Assembly (NCBI RefSeq): GCF_014904735.1
Contig: NZ_JACZCR010000033.1
Coordinates: 186,001 to 250,000, forward strand
From: Microbulbifer hainanensis
GTDB lineage: Bacteria; Pseudomonadota; Gammaproteobacteria; Pseudomonadales; Cellvibrionaceae
DNA length: 64,000 nt
Direction: 5' to 3'
Part shown: positions 18,802 through 28,086 of the stretch, piece by piece
Numbering within the stretch: position 1 is the first letter of the stretch
Layout of the letters: each line of letters begins with the position of its first letter
Notes under the pieces: model-generated
Database searches by the model: none
The model's input: the letters and a program-made list of their open reading frames with translations, nothing else
Told to the model about the DNA's origin: nothing
Translations under genes and position numbers: made by a program

Positions 18802-19240
18802 AAGCTGAATTTCCAGTTGTTATCGCTCTAGTGGAACATGCCCGGCGGCAGCTCCCCCAGTTACCGGAGTTGCCAGGCGCTGCTTCGCGGCGCGGCCCTG
18901 CAAGGTACAGGCGGCGGTAGTAAGGTCCGCCAAAAATATACTCGCGATGTGAAGTGCGCGCCTGATCCTCCGCCAGTCATTGTTTTTCGAGAGATCCAGC
19001 CAAACTGCAGACCGGCAAAAATGGCAATGATATTTACCGCGCCGGGGTGGCATCCTGCCAAATTTGGACAAGTGCCGGTCGCGGCGAGATCTCCCGGATC
19101 GAACCTTCGCAGTGTAACAGTTGTATGTTTGGCAGGCGAATCGTTACAGGTGAAACAGGACGTCCGCGCCAAAGGGGTTCACATTGGAGGGAATAAGTGG
19201 TAAATCCTGTAGTGAACACTGCCTGCAGGGGATAATAACG
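18802..19240. other. Divergent intergenic region, POT gene and TPR lipoprotein gene
   Basis: This 439-base stretch contains the promoters of two divergent genes. Short open frames exist on both strands (for example 18838-19203 plus) but have no start context, no recognisable domain and poor composition. An AGGGAA at 19188 and CAGGGGA at 19226 lie close to the lipoprotein start. No RNA gene was seen. Confidence 0.5.
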
Positions 19241-20455
19241 ATGAAAACCCCAATTGTTGTGGCGCTCTGCCTGATGCTGGGCGCCTGCACCACGGCGCCT
19301 ACCAGGGTGCCCCCGCCCGACATCGGGGCGGCAATTAGTGGCGAGGCCATACTCGGGCGTCCGCTCGATCCGGCGCGGCTACCCGATGATCAGCCTTTGA
19401 CACTGACGCCGCAGTTGCGCGCCTATCTGGCAACAATCGCCCCGGGCAGGCGCCCCGACCAGCGCCTGGCGGCGCTGATCCGCGCCTTTGAAGCGCGCGA
19501 ATTCCATGTCGATTACGATTCCGAGAGCACGCTGACAGCCAGTGAAACCTATGCCGAACGACGCGGCAACTGCATGGCGTTCACCCTGATGATGGTCGCC
19601 ATGGCCCGGGAACTTGGCGCTGATGCCTATTTCAATCAAGTGGACGTCCCGCCGGTCTGGGGGCAGGACGAACCGCAGTCGTTCGTGATTTACCGGCATA
19701 TCAATATGGTGTCGGAGAGCTCGCGCGGGCGTCGCGTGGTCGACTTCAATCTCGCGGCCTACGATCCCGTCTACGACCAGATAAAGCTCACGGATACCGA
19801 GGCGCTGGCGCAGTACTACAGTAATCGCGGTGTGGAACTGATGCGTCACGACAGGAGTGAAGAGGCATTTCTCTATCTGCGTAAGGCGCTGCAATTGCGG
19901 CCCGGCGGCAGCGATCTCTGGTCTAACCTGGGGTCACTCTATAGTCGACTCGGGTACAGGGATGAAGCGGAGCAGAGTTACCGACAGGCCCTGGCGTTAA
20001 ACTCCGGCCACCTCGTGGCGATCAGTAATCTTGAACGCCTGTACCGTAGTAGTGGCCGTATTGTACTGGCCGATGAATACGCTGAGCGGGCGCGCTATCA
20101 CCGCGAGCGCAATCCCTATTACCTCTATTACCAGGCCCGAACGGCCTATGAGCACGGAGATTATCCGCTGGCAAAAAAACAGCTTAAGCATGCTCTACGG
20201 CAGTACGAGGACGATCACCGTTTCCACTTTCTGATGGCTCTGACTAAATATCGCATGGGAGATATGGAAGGATCGCGAGAGGATTTTCGTGAGGCATTTT
20301 TATTGGCAGAAAATCAGGGCACCAGAAACGCCTATTTACATAAGTTGGAGTATCTTCAGCGAGCGCAACCAGATCAGAAGGTGGAAAATTCAAGCCCGAA
20401 AGTTAATGTTTCAAGGCGGCCGTACCGATCTAACTTAGACTTATTGGGATTTTAA
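19241..20455 (+). CDS. TPR-repeat lipoprotein with transglutaminase-like N-terminal domain
   Basis: This 404-residue lipoprotein has the lipobox MLGAC (Cys 16). Residues about 75-175 resemble a transglutaminase-like papain fold: the Cys in ERRGNCMAF (111), His in YRHINM (153) and Asp in VVDFNL (168) form a plausible triad. From about residue 190 at least three to four TPR units follow (AEQSYRQALALNSGHLVAISN is one). The combination suggests a periplasmic scaffold or peptide-handling protein; the actual reaction is unknown. A second ATG at 19184 would destroy the signal peptide. The C-terminal part becomes less GC-rich. Confidence 0.85.
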   Translation: MKTPIVVALCLMLGACTTAPTRVPPPDIGAAISGEAILGRPLDPARLPDDQPLTLTPQLRAYLATIAPGRRPDQRLAALIRAFEAREFHVDYDSESTLTASETYAERRGNCMAFTLMMVAMARELGADAYFNQVDVPPVWGQDEPQSFVIYRHINMVSESSRGRRVVDFNLAAYDPVYDQIKLTDTEALAQYYSNRGVELMRHDRSEEAFLYLRKALQLRPGGSDLWSNLGSLYSRLGYRDEAEQSYRQALALNSGHLVAISNLERLYRSSGRIVLADEYAERARYHRERNPYYLYYQARTAYEHGDYPLAKKQLKHALRQYEDDHRFHFLMALTKYRMGDMEGSREDFREAFLLAENQGTRNAYLHKLEYLQRAQPDQKVENSSPKVNVSRRPYRSNLDLLGF

Positions 20456-20524
20456 CAGCGGCAAGATGCGGCGATATCTTGTTTCGGTCGTCTTGGTTTA
20501 ACGGAAAAAATAAGGTTTAGCGGG

Positions 20525-20553
20525 ATAAAAAAGGGGCGCCATAGGCGCCCCTT
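20525..20553 (-). terminator. Terminator of the first TBDR gene
   Basis: Read on the minus strand, AAGGGGCGCC pairs with GGCGCCCCTT around a 3-base loop and a T6 run follows. It lies 26 bases after the TBDR stop. Confidence 0.9.
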
Positions 20554-20578
20554 CTTATTCGACTTGTCGTGTCGCTGC

Positions 20579-23278
20579 TTAGAACTGGTAGTTAACACCA
20601 GCCCAGGCGTAGCGGCCCTGGAAGTCGTAGGCACTGTTCCAGTCGGAACCGGAAGTGGTGGCCGGTTCGCGATCGGTTACATTGTCCACACCTGCGCTCA
20701 GGCGAACCGCGTCGCTCACATCCCAGCCTGCTTTCAGGTTCAGGTAGGTGTGAGACGGCATGGCCATGTACGGGCTGTGGCCGTCACCCAGGTACTGAAC
20801 ATCCGCACCCAGGTTCCAGTTGTCGCCATACCAGGTAGCGCTGGCCAGGCCGCGCCATTTTACATAGGCCTCGTTAGTAGTACCGATGTAGTCCATCCGG
20901 TCGGTGGTCTGGCCGGTCTGCGAATTGTACTCTTCGTACTCCAGCAGGCGGGTCGCCTGGGCACGCAGTGCCAGCTCGCCAGCGTCGTAGTGGAAGTTCT
21001 GTACAACATCGATATCCACACCGCGGGTGTTGATCTCACCAATGTTCATCAGAGCACCTTCCAGCGCAGTGATCTGACCCGCACCGCCGTTGTCGCGTAC
21101 AACGCGCTCACAGGCAGTGGCCATACCTTCACGGTAGCAGTCATCCAGGATGCGCTGCAGATCCGGTGAGGTAATGGCATCTTTCACCTGGATATCGAAG
21201 TAATCCAGGGTGATAGACAGATCTTCGGCAAAAGACGGGGTGTACACAACGCCTGCGGTCAGGGTCTTGGCCTCTTCAGGCTCCAGCTCGGAGTTGCCAC
21301 CGATGTTGGTCGGGACCTGGTTGCCGGACTGTACGATACCAGCCACACAGTTTTTGCCGACACCATCGGAGTTGGTGGTACCAGTGTCACACGGATCGAT
21401 CAGGTATTCGTAGCTCTGTGCGGAGCCGCTGTAGAGCTCGTAGATACCCGGTGCGCGGAAAGAGGTAGAAGCGCTGGCGCGGAAGCGTACGTCTTCCGTC
21501 GGAGCGTAAACCAGACCCAACTTACCAGTGCTTTGACCACCGAAGGTGTCAAAGTCGGAGTAGCGTACCGCCAGGTCGGCAGACAGCTCTTCCGCGTACT
21601 TCACGCCGGACAGGATCGGCATGTTGAACTCTGCGTAAGCTTCAGTGACGGAGTATTTACCTTCAGTAGCATCCTGCTGGTTGCCGAAAGTCGCACCGCT
21701 CTGAGTTTCCGCACTCGGGTTGAACTCGCCGGACTCTTCACGGTACTCGATGCCAGTGGCAAAGCCGAGGGCGCCGCCCTGGAACTGAATCGCTTCGATA
21801 TCACCAGTCAGGTTGGCACCGAAGTTTTTCAGGGTGTACTGGTTGTCTTCCTTATCGGTGTAGCTGATGTAGTCAGTGACTTCTTTGCTGATACCGCCAA
21901 GGAACTGCGGGTTGGCTATGGGGGAGGTGCCGTCCAGAACCTGCTGCAGTTTGTCCTTGTTGTAGGAGTTAGAGGTGCTGTTGTCCCCTTCGTTGCGGCC
22001 GTAGCTCGCGAACGTATCCCATCCCCAGCCATTGGCCAGGTCGCCGCGCGCACCAAAGATAGCGCGATAGGTATCGGTCTGCTGTTCAGAGTCGCGGGTG
22101 CCAGCGGCAACCGGGCGCAGGCGAACGTCGAAAGAACCGCTGTCCCAGCTGTCGCCGTAATTGGCTTCCGGCATTTCCGGTTCCAGATCTTTCGGGCTGC
22201 CCTGGGCTACCCAGGCATCATGCGCGGCCTGGTAGCCAGCCAGCTCGATCTGGTAAGCGTCGTCCGCTTCCTGCCATGCCTGTTGCAGCTGCTGCTGAAC
22301 GGCTGCTGGCATGTGCGCCGGAGTCAGGTTCAGGCCGTTGCTGCCGTACATCGGCTGCGCGGCCAGCTGCTGGTTGGTGGTCTTGGTGGTGTAGCTGGCT
22401 TCGCCGTACAGCTCAACAGAGTCGCTGACGGAGAAGGTGCCGTTAAAGGTCGCTGAAGAGCGCTCCATGGCGCCGGAAAGCCACATGTACTGGCCGATAT
22501 CGTACGGCGTGTAACCGTCGGTCAGAGTCTTACCGTCATTGCCGACACTGAAGCTACCGTAATCGGTGAAGATATTACCGGTCGGAGACATGGAGCTGTA
22601 CAGGGAAGCCCAGTCGCGATCGTTGTAGGTTATTTCGTCGCGCTTGGTGTGGCTGATGTTGCCGATAAAGCTGCCGCGCGCGCCTTCATTACCAAAGGTA
22701 ATGGACAGGTCGCCAGAGTCGCCACCGCCTTCGGAGGTGGTGCCGGCTTTCGCGCTGATCTGTACGCCTTCGACAGATTTTTTCAATACAACGTTGATAA
22801 CGCCGGCGACAGCATCGGAGCCGTAAATCGCGGAAGCGCCATCGGTCAGTACTTCAACACGATCAATCATGTCGACCGGAATGTTGTTCATATCCACTGC
22901 GGAACTGGTGCCCGAGCTGGAGGATACGAAACGGCGGCCGTTGACCAGGACCAGCGTGCGTTCGGAACCCAGGTTACGCAGGTCGACGAAGGAAACGCCT
23001 CCACCGCCGTTGTTGTCGTTGGCATTGATACCGGTGGTACCCATGGACGGCAGCTGGTTCAGCAGTTCGTCGATGGTGCCAACGCCGGAACGCTGGATGG
23101 CCTCGGAGTCAACGATGGTAATCGGTCCGGAGGTGGACAGCGGATCGCGGGCAATACGAGAACCGGTGACAACAACTTCTTCAACACCGGGTCCTGGAGC
23201 TGTGCTTTGAGCCATTGCGCCAGTTGCGGCGAGTGTGCCCAGCGCAGCGATTGCGACGCTCAATTTGGTCTTGATCAT
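20579..23278 (-). CDS. TonB-dependent receptor (TBDR 1), with helical loop insertion
   Basis: This 899-residue outer-membrane active transporter has a cleavable signal peptide ending AMAQ, then the TonB-box-like EEVVVTGSRI (near 33). A plug domain covers about 45-165 (DGASAIYGSDAVAGVINVVLKK). A 22-stranded barrel follows and ends in an aromatic residue (NYQF), the BAM signal. Residues about 320-373 (AAVQQQLQQAWQEADDAYQ and on) are Gln/Ala/Glu-rich and predicted helical, an unusual insertion between barrel strands. AAGGAT precedes the ATG. The upstream region carries several AATGC motifs. The substrate is unknown. Confidence 0.95.
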   Translation of the reverse strand: MIKTKLSVAIAALGTLAATGAMAQSTAPGPGVEEVVVTGSRIARDPLSTSGPITIVDSEAIQRSGVGTIDELLNQLPSMGTTGINANDNNGGGGVSFVDLRNLGSERTLVLVNGRRFVSSSSGTSSAVDMNNIPVDMIDRVEVLTDGASAIYGSDAVAGVINVVLKKSVEGVQISAKAGTTSEGGGDSGDLSITFGNEGARGSFIGNISHTKRDEITYNDRDWASLYSSMSPTGNIFTDYGSFSVGNDGKTLTDGYTPYDIGQYMWLSGAMERSSATFNGTFSVSDSVELYGEASYTTKTTNQQLAAQPMYGSNGLNLTPAHMPAAVQQQLQQAWQEADDAYQIELAGYQAAHDAWVAQGSPKDLEPEMPEANYGDSWDSGSFDVRLRPVAAGTRDSEQQTDTYRAIFGARGDLANGWGWDTFASYGRNEGDNSTSNSYNKDKLQQVLDGTSPIANPQFLGGISKEVTDYISYTDKEDNQYTLKNFGANLTGDIEAIQFQGGALGFATGIEYREESGEFNPSAETQSGATFGNQQDATEGKYSVTEAYAEFNMPILSGVKYAEELSADLAVRYSDFDTFGGQSTGKLGLVYAPTEDVRFRASASTSFRAPGIYELYSGSAQSYEYLIDPCDTGTTNSDGVGKNCVAGIVQSGNQVPTNIGGNSELEPEEAKTLTAGVVYTPSFAEDLSITLDYFDIQVKDAITSPDLQRILDDCYREGMATACERVVRDNGGAGQITALEGALMNIGEINTRGVDIDVVQNFHYDAGELALRAQATRLLEYEEYNSQTGQTTDRMDYIGTTNEAYVKWRGLASATWYGDNWNLGADVQYLGDGHSPYMAMPSHTYLNLKAGWDVSDAVRLSAGVDNVTDREPATTSGSDWNSAYDFQGRYAWAGVNYQF

Positions 23279-23694
23279 AATGCATCCTTCTATGTACTTA
23301 GGGTACTTATAATGCGTTTATTAGCTTGTAGCATTTAATGCGCGAGCTGACTTTAATGCATTGGGTGTCATTATGGAACTAACGTGACTTTGGGGTATCA
23401 CCGAGCACTAATACAGGTTGTGTATTTTTTAAACTTTTTGTTTTTTGTATAAACAGCGGAAAAAATATATATCCGCATATATTCGTAATCTGCGTTAAAT
23501 AATCTTTTTTTAAATGGTTTTTATAGTATGAGACGCTTGAAAGTGTAAATTTTCAACCATACATCGATATGGTTAAAAAATAAGCGACAGCGTTAGATTG
23601 AGCGTCGAGATGTATAGAATTACGTCATTGTGAAGCGAGTTCGAATAAAAAACATACAGTCCGTGTTCGACTTCGAGTCGAACTTTTGCGTGAA
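23279..23694. other. AT-rich intergenic region upstream of TBDR 1
   Basis: This 416-base stretch is markedly AT-rich (for example 23430-23530). It holds the TBDR 1 promoter region with AATGC/GCATT motifs at 23279-23284, 23310-23316, 23331-23341 (GCATT-T-AATGC, an inverted repeat) and 23354-23362 (AATGCATT). A short hairpin GTTCGACT-TCG-AGTCGAAC lies at 23664-23682, just beyond the MarC stop, and may help termination on that strand. No gene was seen. Confidence 0.6.
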
Positions 23695-24279
23695 TTACCC
23701 CAGGCTTTGCTTGACGCCATCAAGGAAAAGTTGCACGGCGAGCATCACCAGTACCATCCCCATCAATCGCTCTACAGCGATAAGACCGCGAGTTCCGAGC
23801 AATTTAGCGAGGGGTGCGGACGCGAGTAATATGATTGCCGACACGCCCCAGGCCCCGAGAAGTGCCAGCGTCCAGTCGAGCAATTGCTCTCCTTCGCTGT
23901 TGGTCATCAACATCAAGATCGCCATTGTGGAAGGGCCGGCCACCAGCGGAACTGCCAATGGCACAAAAAAAGGCTCACCCTCGAGGCGTTCACCCATGAT
24001 GCCTCCCTCCGTCGGAAAGACCATGCGGATTGCAATTAAGAACAGAATAATCGCCCCCGCAATCCTGATTGCCTCCTGAGACAGGCCCAGCCACGCCAAA
24101 ACGAACCGGCCGCCGTAGAGAAACGCTAGTAGAACGATCAGCGCAAAGATCAATTCACGCATGATCACGAAGAGCTGGCGTCTTTGAGGGACATTTTTTA
24201 GCGCCGCCAGAAATACGGGGATGTTCCCAAGAGGATCCATGACGAAGAGTAATGTTAAGAAGGCCGTCAGTGCATCCAT
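23695..24279 (-). CDS. MarC/YhgN family integral membrane protein
   Basis: This 194-residue inner-membrane protein has six hydrophobic segments and the family start MDALTAFLTLLFVMDPLGNIP. The conserved VPLAVPLVAGPSTMAILMLM lies near residue 107. MarC proteins were once linked to multidrug resistance, but that role is not supported and the function is unknown. It lies 21 bases downstream of the methyltransferase gene on the same strand, so the two may share a transcript, although their base compositions differ greatly. Confidence 0.92.
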   Translation of the reverse strand: MDALTAFLTLLFVMDPLGNIPVFLAALKNVPQRRQLFVIMRELIFALIVLLAFLYGGRFVLAWLGLSQEAIRIAGAIILFLIAIRMVFPTEGGIMGERLEGEPFFVPLAVPLVAGPSTMAILMLMTNSEGEQLLDWTLALLGAWGVSAIILLASAPLAKLLGTRGLIAVERLMGMVLVMLAVQLFLDGVKQSLG

Positions 24280-24300
24280 GTGGGTGACTCTAGTGTTGGT

Positions 24301-25278
24301 TTAGCAGTTGGGTTTGTGGAATTCAAAAATCCAGCCAATATTGTCACCGGATTTATCAACTAGAAAGTTGCTTCTAACTTTTTTTAGTCCCTCCGATAAG
24401 AATAGATCTTCACATATTCCTACCTCACGGTCTGAAAGTGTCGCATGGATTTGTTGCTCAATTCTACTTTGTGATGCGTGTAGTTCGTCACTCAATGCAG
24501 AAATTATTTTTGCTTTTTGTTCGTCTGATGAGGTTAGAAAAGAGCCAAATAGATATCTCGCCGCGCCATTGAGGTAAATAGAAGTGGTGGCTCTGGGGAA
24601 TGCTTTGGATAGGTCGAGTAAGTCTGCTTTTAAAGTCTCTATTAATCTGCGGATTGGTTGTTTGTTTACAATATCTCGGGCCTGTGCAGCAGATGCTACC
24701 TCGAAGAGTAATTTGGCAAGCTCAATCAGTTTTTTGTCAATGCCCAGCTTGGTTACACCCTTCATATAGGCATCGCGATCTTCTAGGCAGCTTTTGTGAA
24801 TGGTCGATCTTTCGTGATGGCATATGGCCAAGAACTTCCCACCTTTGACCAACGTGCGCGCGATTTGTTTTATGCTTCTGGCTCTATCTGCATATTCAAA
24901 ACCGAACTGTGATGTGATCAGGTTAAAGGTTTTATCAGGAAAGGGGAGTTCTTCAATCGGCGTGCATGGATAGAACCTGATTTTTTTATACAGGTCTTTT
25001 AATTTCGGGTTATTCGAATTTTCCGTCGGTTGGATATCTGCAAAGTCAGCGGCACTGATGTCAAGGTTGTTGGACTTTTCTTGCGCAGTTTTTGCAGCTA
25101 TAAGAGCGATGGCGCCATTTCCTGTGGCAACATCAAGCACCTTGGCGTTATTCAGTGACGCAAACTGATCCTCCCAAAACTTGGCGAGTGTTCCTGTGTA
25201 GTTATCCGGGAATTGGCTTGCGAAAGATGTAGGGAACCCCTGTTTCCAGAATGTGGTCCATACGTTACTTTTAGACAT
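24301..25278 (-). CDS. Class I SAM-dependent methyltransferase, AT-rich
   Basis: This 325-residue protein has a SAM-binding motif I, VLDVATGNGAIALIAA (near residue 44), and motif-like ITSQFGFEYADR (near 108), as in ubiquinone/menaquinone-type (Methyltransf_11/25) enzymes. The C-terminal 150 residues are Lys/Ser-rich and not recognisable. Its composition differs from its neighbours: the line 24481-24540 has 20 G+C in 60, against 41 in 60 for 7381-7440 in fabV, which suggests acquisition by transfer. Its ATG directly follows the T-run of a terminator hairpin whose 3' arm contains the ribosome-binding site. The substrate is unknown. Confidence 0.85.
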   Translation of the reverse strand: MSKSNVWTTFWKQGFPTSFASQFPDNYTGTLAKFWEDQFASLNNAKVLDVATGNGAIALIAAKTAQEKSNNLDISAADFADIQPTENSNNPKLKDLYKKIRFYPCTPIEELPFPDKTFNLITSQFGFEYADRARSIKQIARTLVKGGKFLAICHHERSTIHKSCLEDRDAYMKGVTKLGIDKKLIELAKLLFEVASAAQARDIVNKQPIRRLIETLKADLLDLSKAFPRATTSIYLNGAARYLFGSFLTSSDEQKAKIISALSDELHASQSRIEQQIHATLSDREVGICEDLFLSEGLKKVRSNFLVDKSGDNIGWIFEFHKPNC

Positions 25279-25303
25279 AAAAAAGGCCTCCCGAAGGAGG
25301 CCT
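25279..25303 (-). terminator. Terminator of TBDR 2 that also holds the methyltransferase ribosome-binding site
   Basis: On the minus strand AGGCCTCC-TTCG-GGAGGCCT forms a perfect 8-bp stem closed by a very stable C(UUCG)G tetraloop, and a T6 run follows. The T-run is immediately followed by the methyltransferase ATG. GGAGG in the 3' arm is 8 bases from that ATG, an ideal Shine-Dalgarno spacing. Confidence 0.88.
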
Positions 25304-25359
25304 ATCGTGTCAACAAATACTTATCAAATCAATAAGTTTTGTCTTTTGATCAGACTTTC

Positions 25360-27993
25360 TTAGAAGTCTTTCTTGTACTCTGCGTACCATACGCGACCGG
25401 TATTGTCATACAGCTCTGCCATGGAGAACAGGCCATCTTTGTCGAGTACCGGGTCCTCATTGGTCAGGTTGCGTGCACCGATTTTGATCTTGCCCAGAGT
25501 GCCAGCGTCGAAACCGTAAGCCAGGTTCAACGTGGTCCAGGAATCCAGATCAGTACCGCTAGCTTCCGGCAGACGATTAACAATGATTGTTTCCTGATCG
25601 TGTTTGCCAGTGTAGTCAACGGTCAGGTTGACACTGTGGCTATCCATGTTCCAGCCGAACAGGAGCTGGGCCTTGAGATCCGGATACTCGTTCAGGCCGG
25701 CACGGTCTGTAACCGGGCCCAGGAAGTAGGCATCGGTTTCGTAGCTCAGGGTGTGGGTCACCAGGGAGCTTGTGGTGAACTGGCCAAAGCTGGTGTCGAT
25801 AACGCCGTTCAGGCGCAGGTCGATACCAGATACGTCCAGAGTACCGGCATTGGTTGGTGAGGAATAGAACTTGGTGTCCGGACCAGTACCAGTGCCAGTG
25901 AAGCTCACGCCGCTAGCGGGGTCGAGATCGATGCCTGCGCCCATGGCCCAGAAAATTTCCTGAACGCTCGGAGTTGAAATCGCATCTTCTACTTCCACGC
26001 TCCAGTAGCCCACGTCGACAGACCAGCCTTCCGCGAACGCCCAGTTACCACCGACAGAGAAGGAGGTGGAGGTCTCGGCATCTACGTTTTCATTAGAGGA
26101 ATAGTAGGTATCCCACTGGCGCTTGACGCCTGCGTTGCTGGTTGCAGTCTCAGCGGAGAAGGTAACCGGGCCGTACAGATCAGACAGGGCCGGCGCGCGG
26201 AAGCCTTTGCCGGCGCGAGCGCGGAAGCTCAAGTCTTCGGTTGCCATAAAGGTGGCAGCGATGGTCGGGGATACTGCGGTACCGAAGTCGCTGTAATTGT
26301 CGTAACGGACTGCCGGATTCAGTTCCAGCTTTTCAGTTACGGGGATTACCGCTTCGGCAAATACCGCATATACGTCGCGATCGCCCGCAGAGGAGTTACC
26401 GGAGCTACCGCCAACAAGGCCTGCTTCGGAAGCGGCGTCGTACTGGTTGGAGTAATCCAGGGTAAAGGCTTCGCTGCCCACCAAGATCTGGGTTTCACCA
26501 GCGCTAAACCAGTCGCCGGCTGCGAATTGCAGCTGACCGTAGACTTTGCTCAATGCAGTGTAGTTATCCTGGGTAGTGGTCGCCTTCATGGCAGCGGCGC
26601 CTTCCGGAGAGAAGGGGTCGATACCGTTATTCAGGACGTAGTCGAGACCCGGGTAGGACAGGTAGTAGTAGCCATTTTCCTTGGAGGTGTAGCGGCTACG
26701 CTGGGCGTAGGCGTCGTAACTGACATTGGCGTTGATATCGCCACGGAAACCTGCAACGAAATCATATTGCTGGTCGGAAACGAAGTTATCGCGCGGCCCA
26801 ATATTGGTCCAGCGATAGTAGCCAGTCAACTCGTATTCAGGAGTGATATCACCGCTCGCAAGCAATCCGTCAACGTCAATCGGGTTAGTAGCGTAGTCGG
26901 CCGGTGGGTTGATCCACGGCGCAGCCGGCGGCGCATAGCGGCCAAAAGAGTCCACTTTAGAGAACAGAACGTTAGTGTAGAACTCGACTTGGTCGGTCAG
27001 CTCGTAGCTAGCGTTCATGTAGGTGTTGACACGGTTCAGTTCCGCCTTGTTGGCAGAGACGTTGGCGTAGGCATAGCCACATACTGTGGTGCCAGGGCCG
27101 CCGCCGAGACCGACTTCCGCGCTCATCACGCCAACAAAGCCATTTTCACTGGAGCAGTCAGTGGCGGCCTGGAGGTCGTAATAATTGGTATTCGGATCAT
27201 AGATCTCCCAGGCAGCACCGTAATAGGAGATGCCGTCGGACTCAGAATAGATATCAATGACGCCATCGCCATTGAAGTCTTTCTGCCAAGCGGCAGTGTA
27301 ATCACGGTCTCCATCATAGATCGGGTCGCGGCGGTCCCACTCGGCAGCGATGGTGATATTGCCACGATCGTTGCTGACGCCGGTGATGAAGCTAAGGCTT
27401 TCTTCGATACCGTCGTCATTTGAGCGCTGGCCGTGACGGGTATTGATCTCGAAACCATCAAACTTTTCGCGCATGATCAGGTTGACGGCACCAGCTACGG
27501 CGTCGGAGCCGTATACAGCAGATGCGCCGTCGGCCAGAGTTTCGATGCGCTCAACGGCGGCCATCGGGATCATGTTCAGGTTTACAGACGCGGCGCCGAG
27601 GTTCGGAGAGCCGGGCAGGCGGCGGCCGTTAACCATTACCAGGGTACGGGAATCGCCCAGGCCGCGGAGGTCGATAGTGGCGTTAGACTGGGCCGAGCTG
27701 CCGGACGTCTCACTGAAAGAGCCCAGAGAGTTCAGCGCGGAGGAGCGCAGAACGTCGGCAACCATCAGGGAGCCAGTAGCATCAATGTGTTGCCGGTCCA
27801 TTACAACTACTTGTGCAGCATCGTCAAAATTAGACGCGCGCTTGATGCGCGAGCCGGTAACGACGACTTCTTCTACCATCTGTGCGTCTTGTGAATCACT
27901 CTGCGCAAAGGCAGGCATGGAAGGAACCATGATCGCAGCGGCTGTCAGGCCCAGAGCGCCCTTTACAGCTGCGGACAGGAGGTTCTTTTTCAT
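25360..27993 (-). CDS. TonB-dependent receptor (TBDR 2)
   Basis: This 877-residue outer-membrane receptor has the signal peptide MKKNLLSAAVKGALGLTAAA ending PAFAQ, then MVEEVVVTGSRIKR (TonB box). The plug spans about 50-170 (DGASAVYGSDAVAGAVNLIMREKF) and the barrel ends in EYKKDF. The first 30 codons and the 93 bases upstream are almost identical to those of TBDR 3, while the bodies diverge strongly. GAGAGGA lies upstream of the ATG. Neighbours are the methyltransferase (downstream) and a small lipoprotein (divergent). The ligand is unknown. Confidence 0.95.
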   Translation of the reverse strand: MKKNLLSAAVKGALGLTAAAIMVPSMPAFAQSDSQDAQMVEEVVVTGSRIKRASNFDDAAQVVVMDRQHIDATGSLMVADVLRSSALNSLGSFSETSGSSAQSNATIDLRGLGDSRTLVMVNGRRLPGSPNLGAASVNLNMIPMAAVERIETLADGASAVYGSDAVAGAVNLIMREKFDGFEINTRHGQRSNDDGIEESLSFITGVSNDRGNITIAAEWDRRDPIYDGDRDYTAAWQKDFNGDGVIDIYSESDGISYYGAAWEIYDPNTNYYDLQAATDCSSENGFVGVMSAEVGLGGGPGTTVCGYAYANVSANKAELNRVNTYMNASYELTDQVEFYTNVLFSKVDSFGRYAPPAAPWINPPADYATNPIDVDGLLASGDITPEYELTGYYRWTNIGPRDNFVSDQQYDFVAGFRGDINANVSYDAYAQRSRYTSKENGYYYLSYPGLDYVLNNGIDPFSPEGAAAMKATTTQDNYTALSKVYGQLQFAAGDWFSAGETQILVGSEAFTLDYSNQYDAASEAGLVGGSSGNSSAGDRDVYAVFAEAVIPVTEKLELNPAVRYDNYSDFGTAVSPTIAATFMATEDLSFRARAGKGFRAPALSDLYGPVTFSAETATSNAGVKRQWDTYYSSNENVDAETSTSFSVGGNWAFAEGWSVDVGYWSVEVEDAISTPSVQEIFWAMGAGIDLDPASGVSFTGTGTGPDTKFYSSPTNAGTLDVSGIDLRLNGVIDTSFGQFTTSSLVTHTLSYETDAYFLGPVTDRAGLNEYPDLKAQLLFGWNMDSHSVNLTVDYTGKHDQETIIVNRLPEASGTDLDSWTTLNLAYGFDAGTLGKIKIGARNLTNEDPVLDKDGLFSMAELYDNTGRVWYAEYKKDF

Positions 27994-28086
27994 TGTAAAT
28001 CCTCTCTAGATCGTTGGACTTATAGTGGATTGCCTTGAATGGCATATGTGGAAGAGGCTACCCCCAAGCGGCCACTTCCCTCCCAA
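27994..28086 (-). promoter_or_regulatory. Structured 5' leader of TBDR 2, shared with TBDR 3
   Basis: The 93 bases before the ATG align along nearly their whole length with 33900-33993. A hairpin is formed by 28071-28079 and 28050-28058 (GGAAGTGGC / GCCTCTTCC on the minus strand), 9 positions with one U-U mismatch, around a 12-base loop ending TGGGGGTA. The block also includes the AGAGAGGATTTACA ribosome-binding region. It may be a transcribed control element. Confidence 0.75.

Noticed and set aside
18838-19203. Possible small gene in the gap between the POT and TPR lipoprotein genes.
   Set aside because: No ribosome-binding site, no domain, and composition like non-coding sequence.
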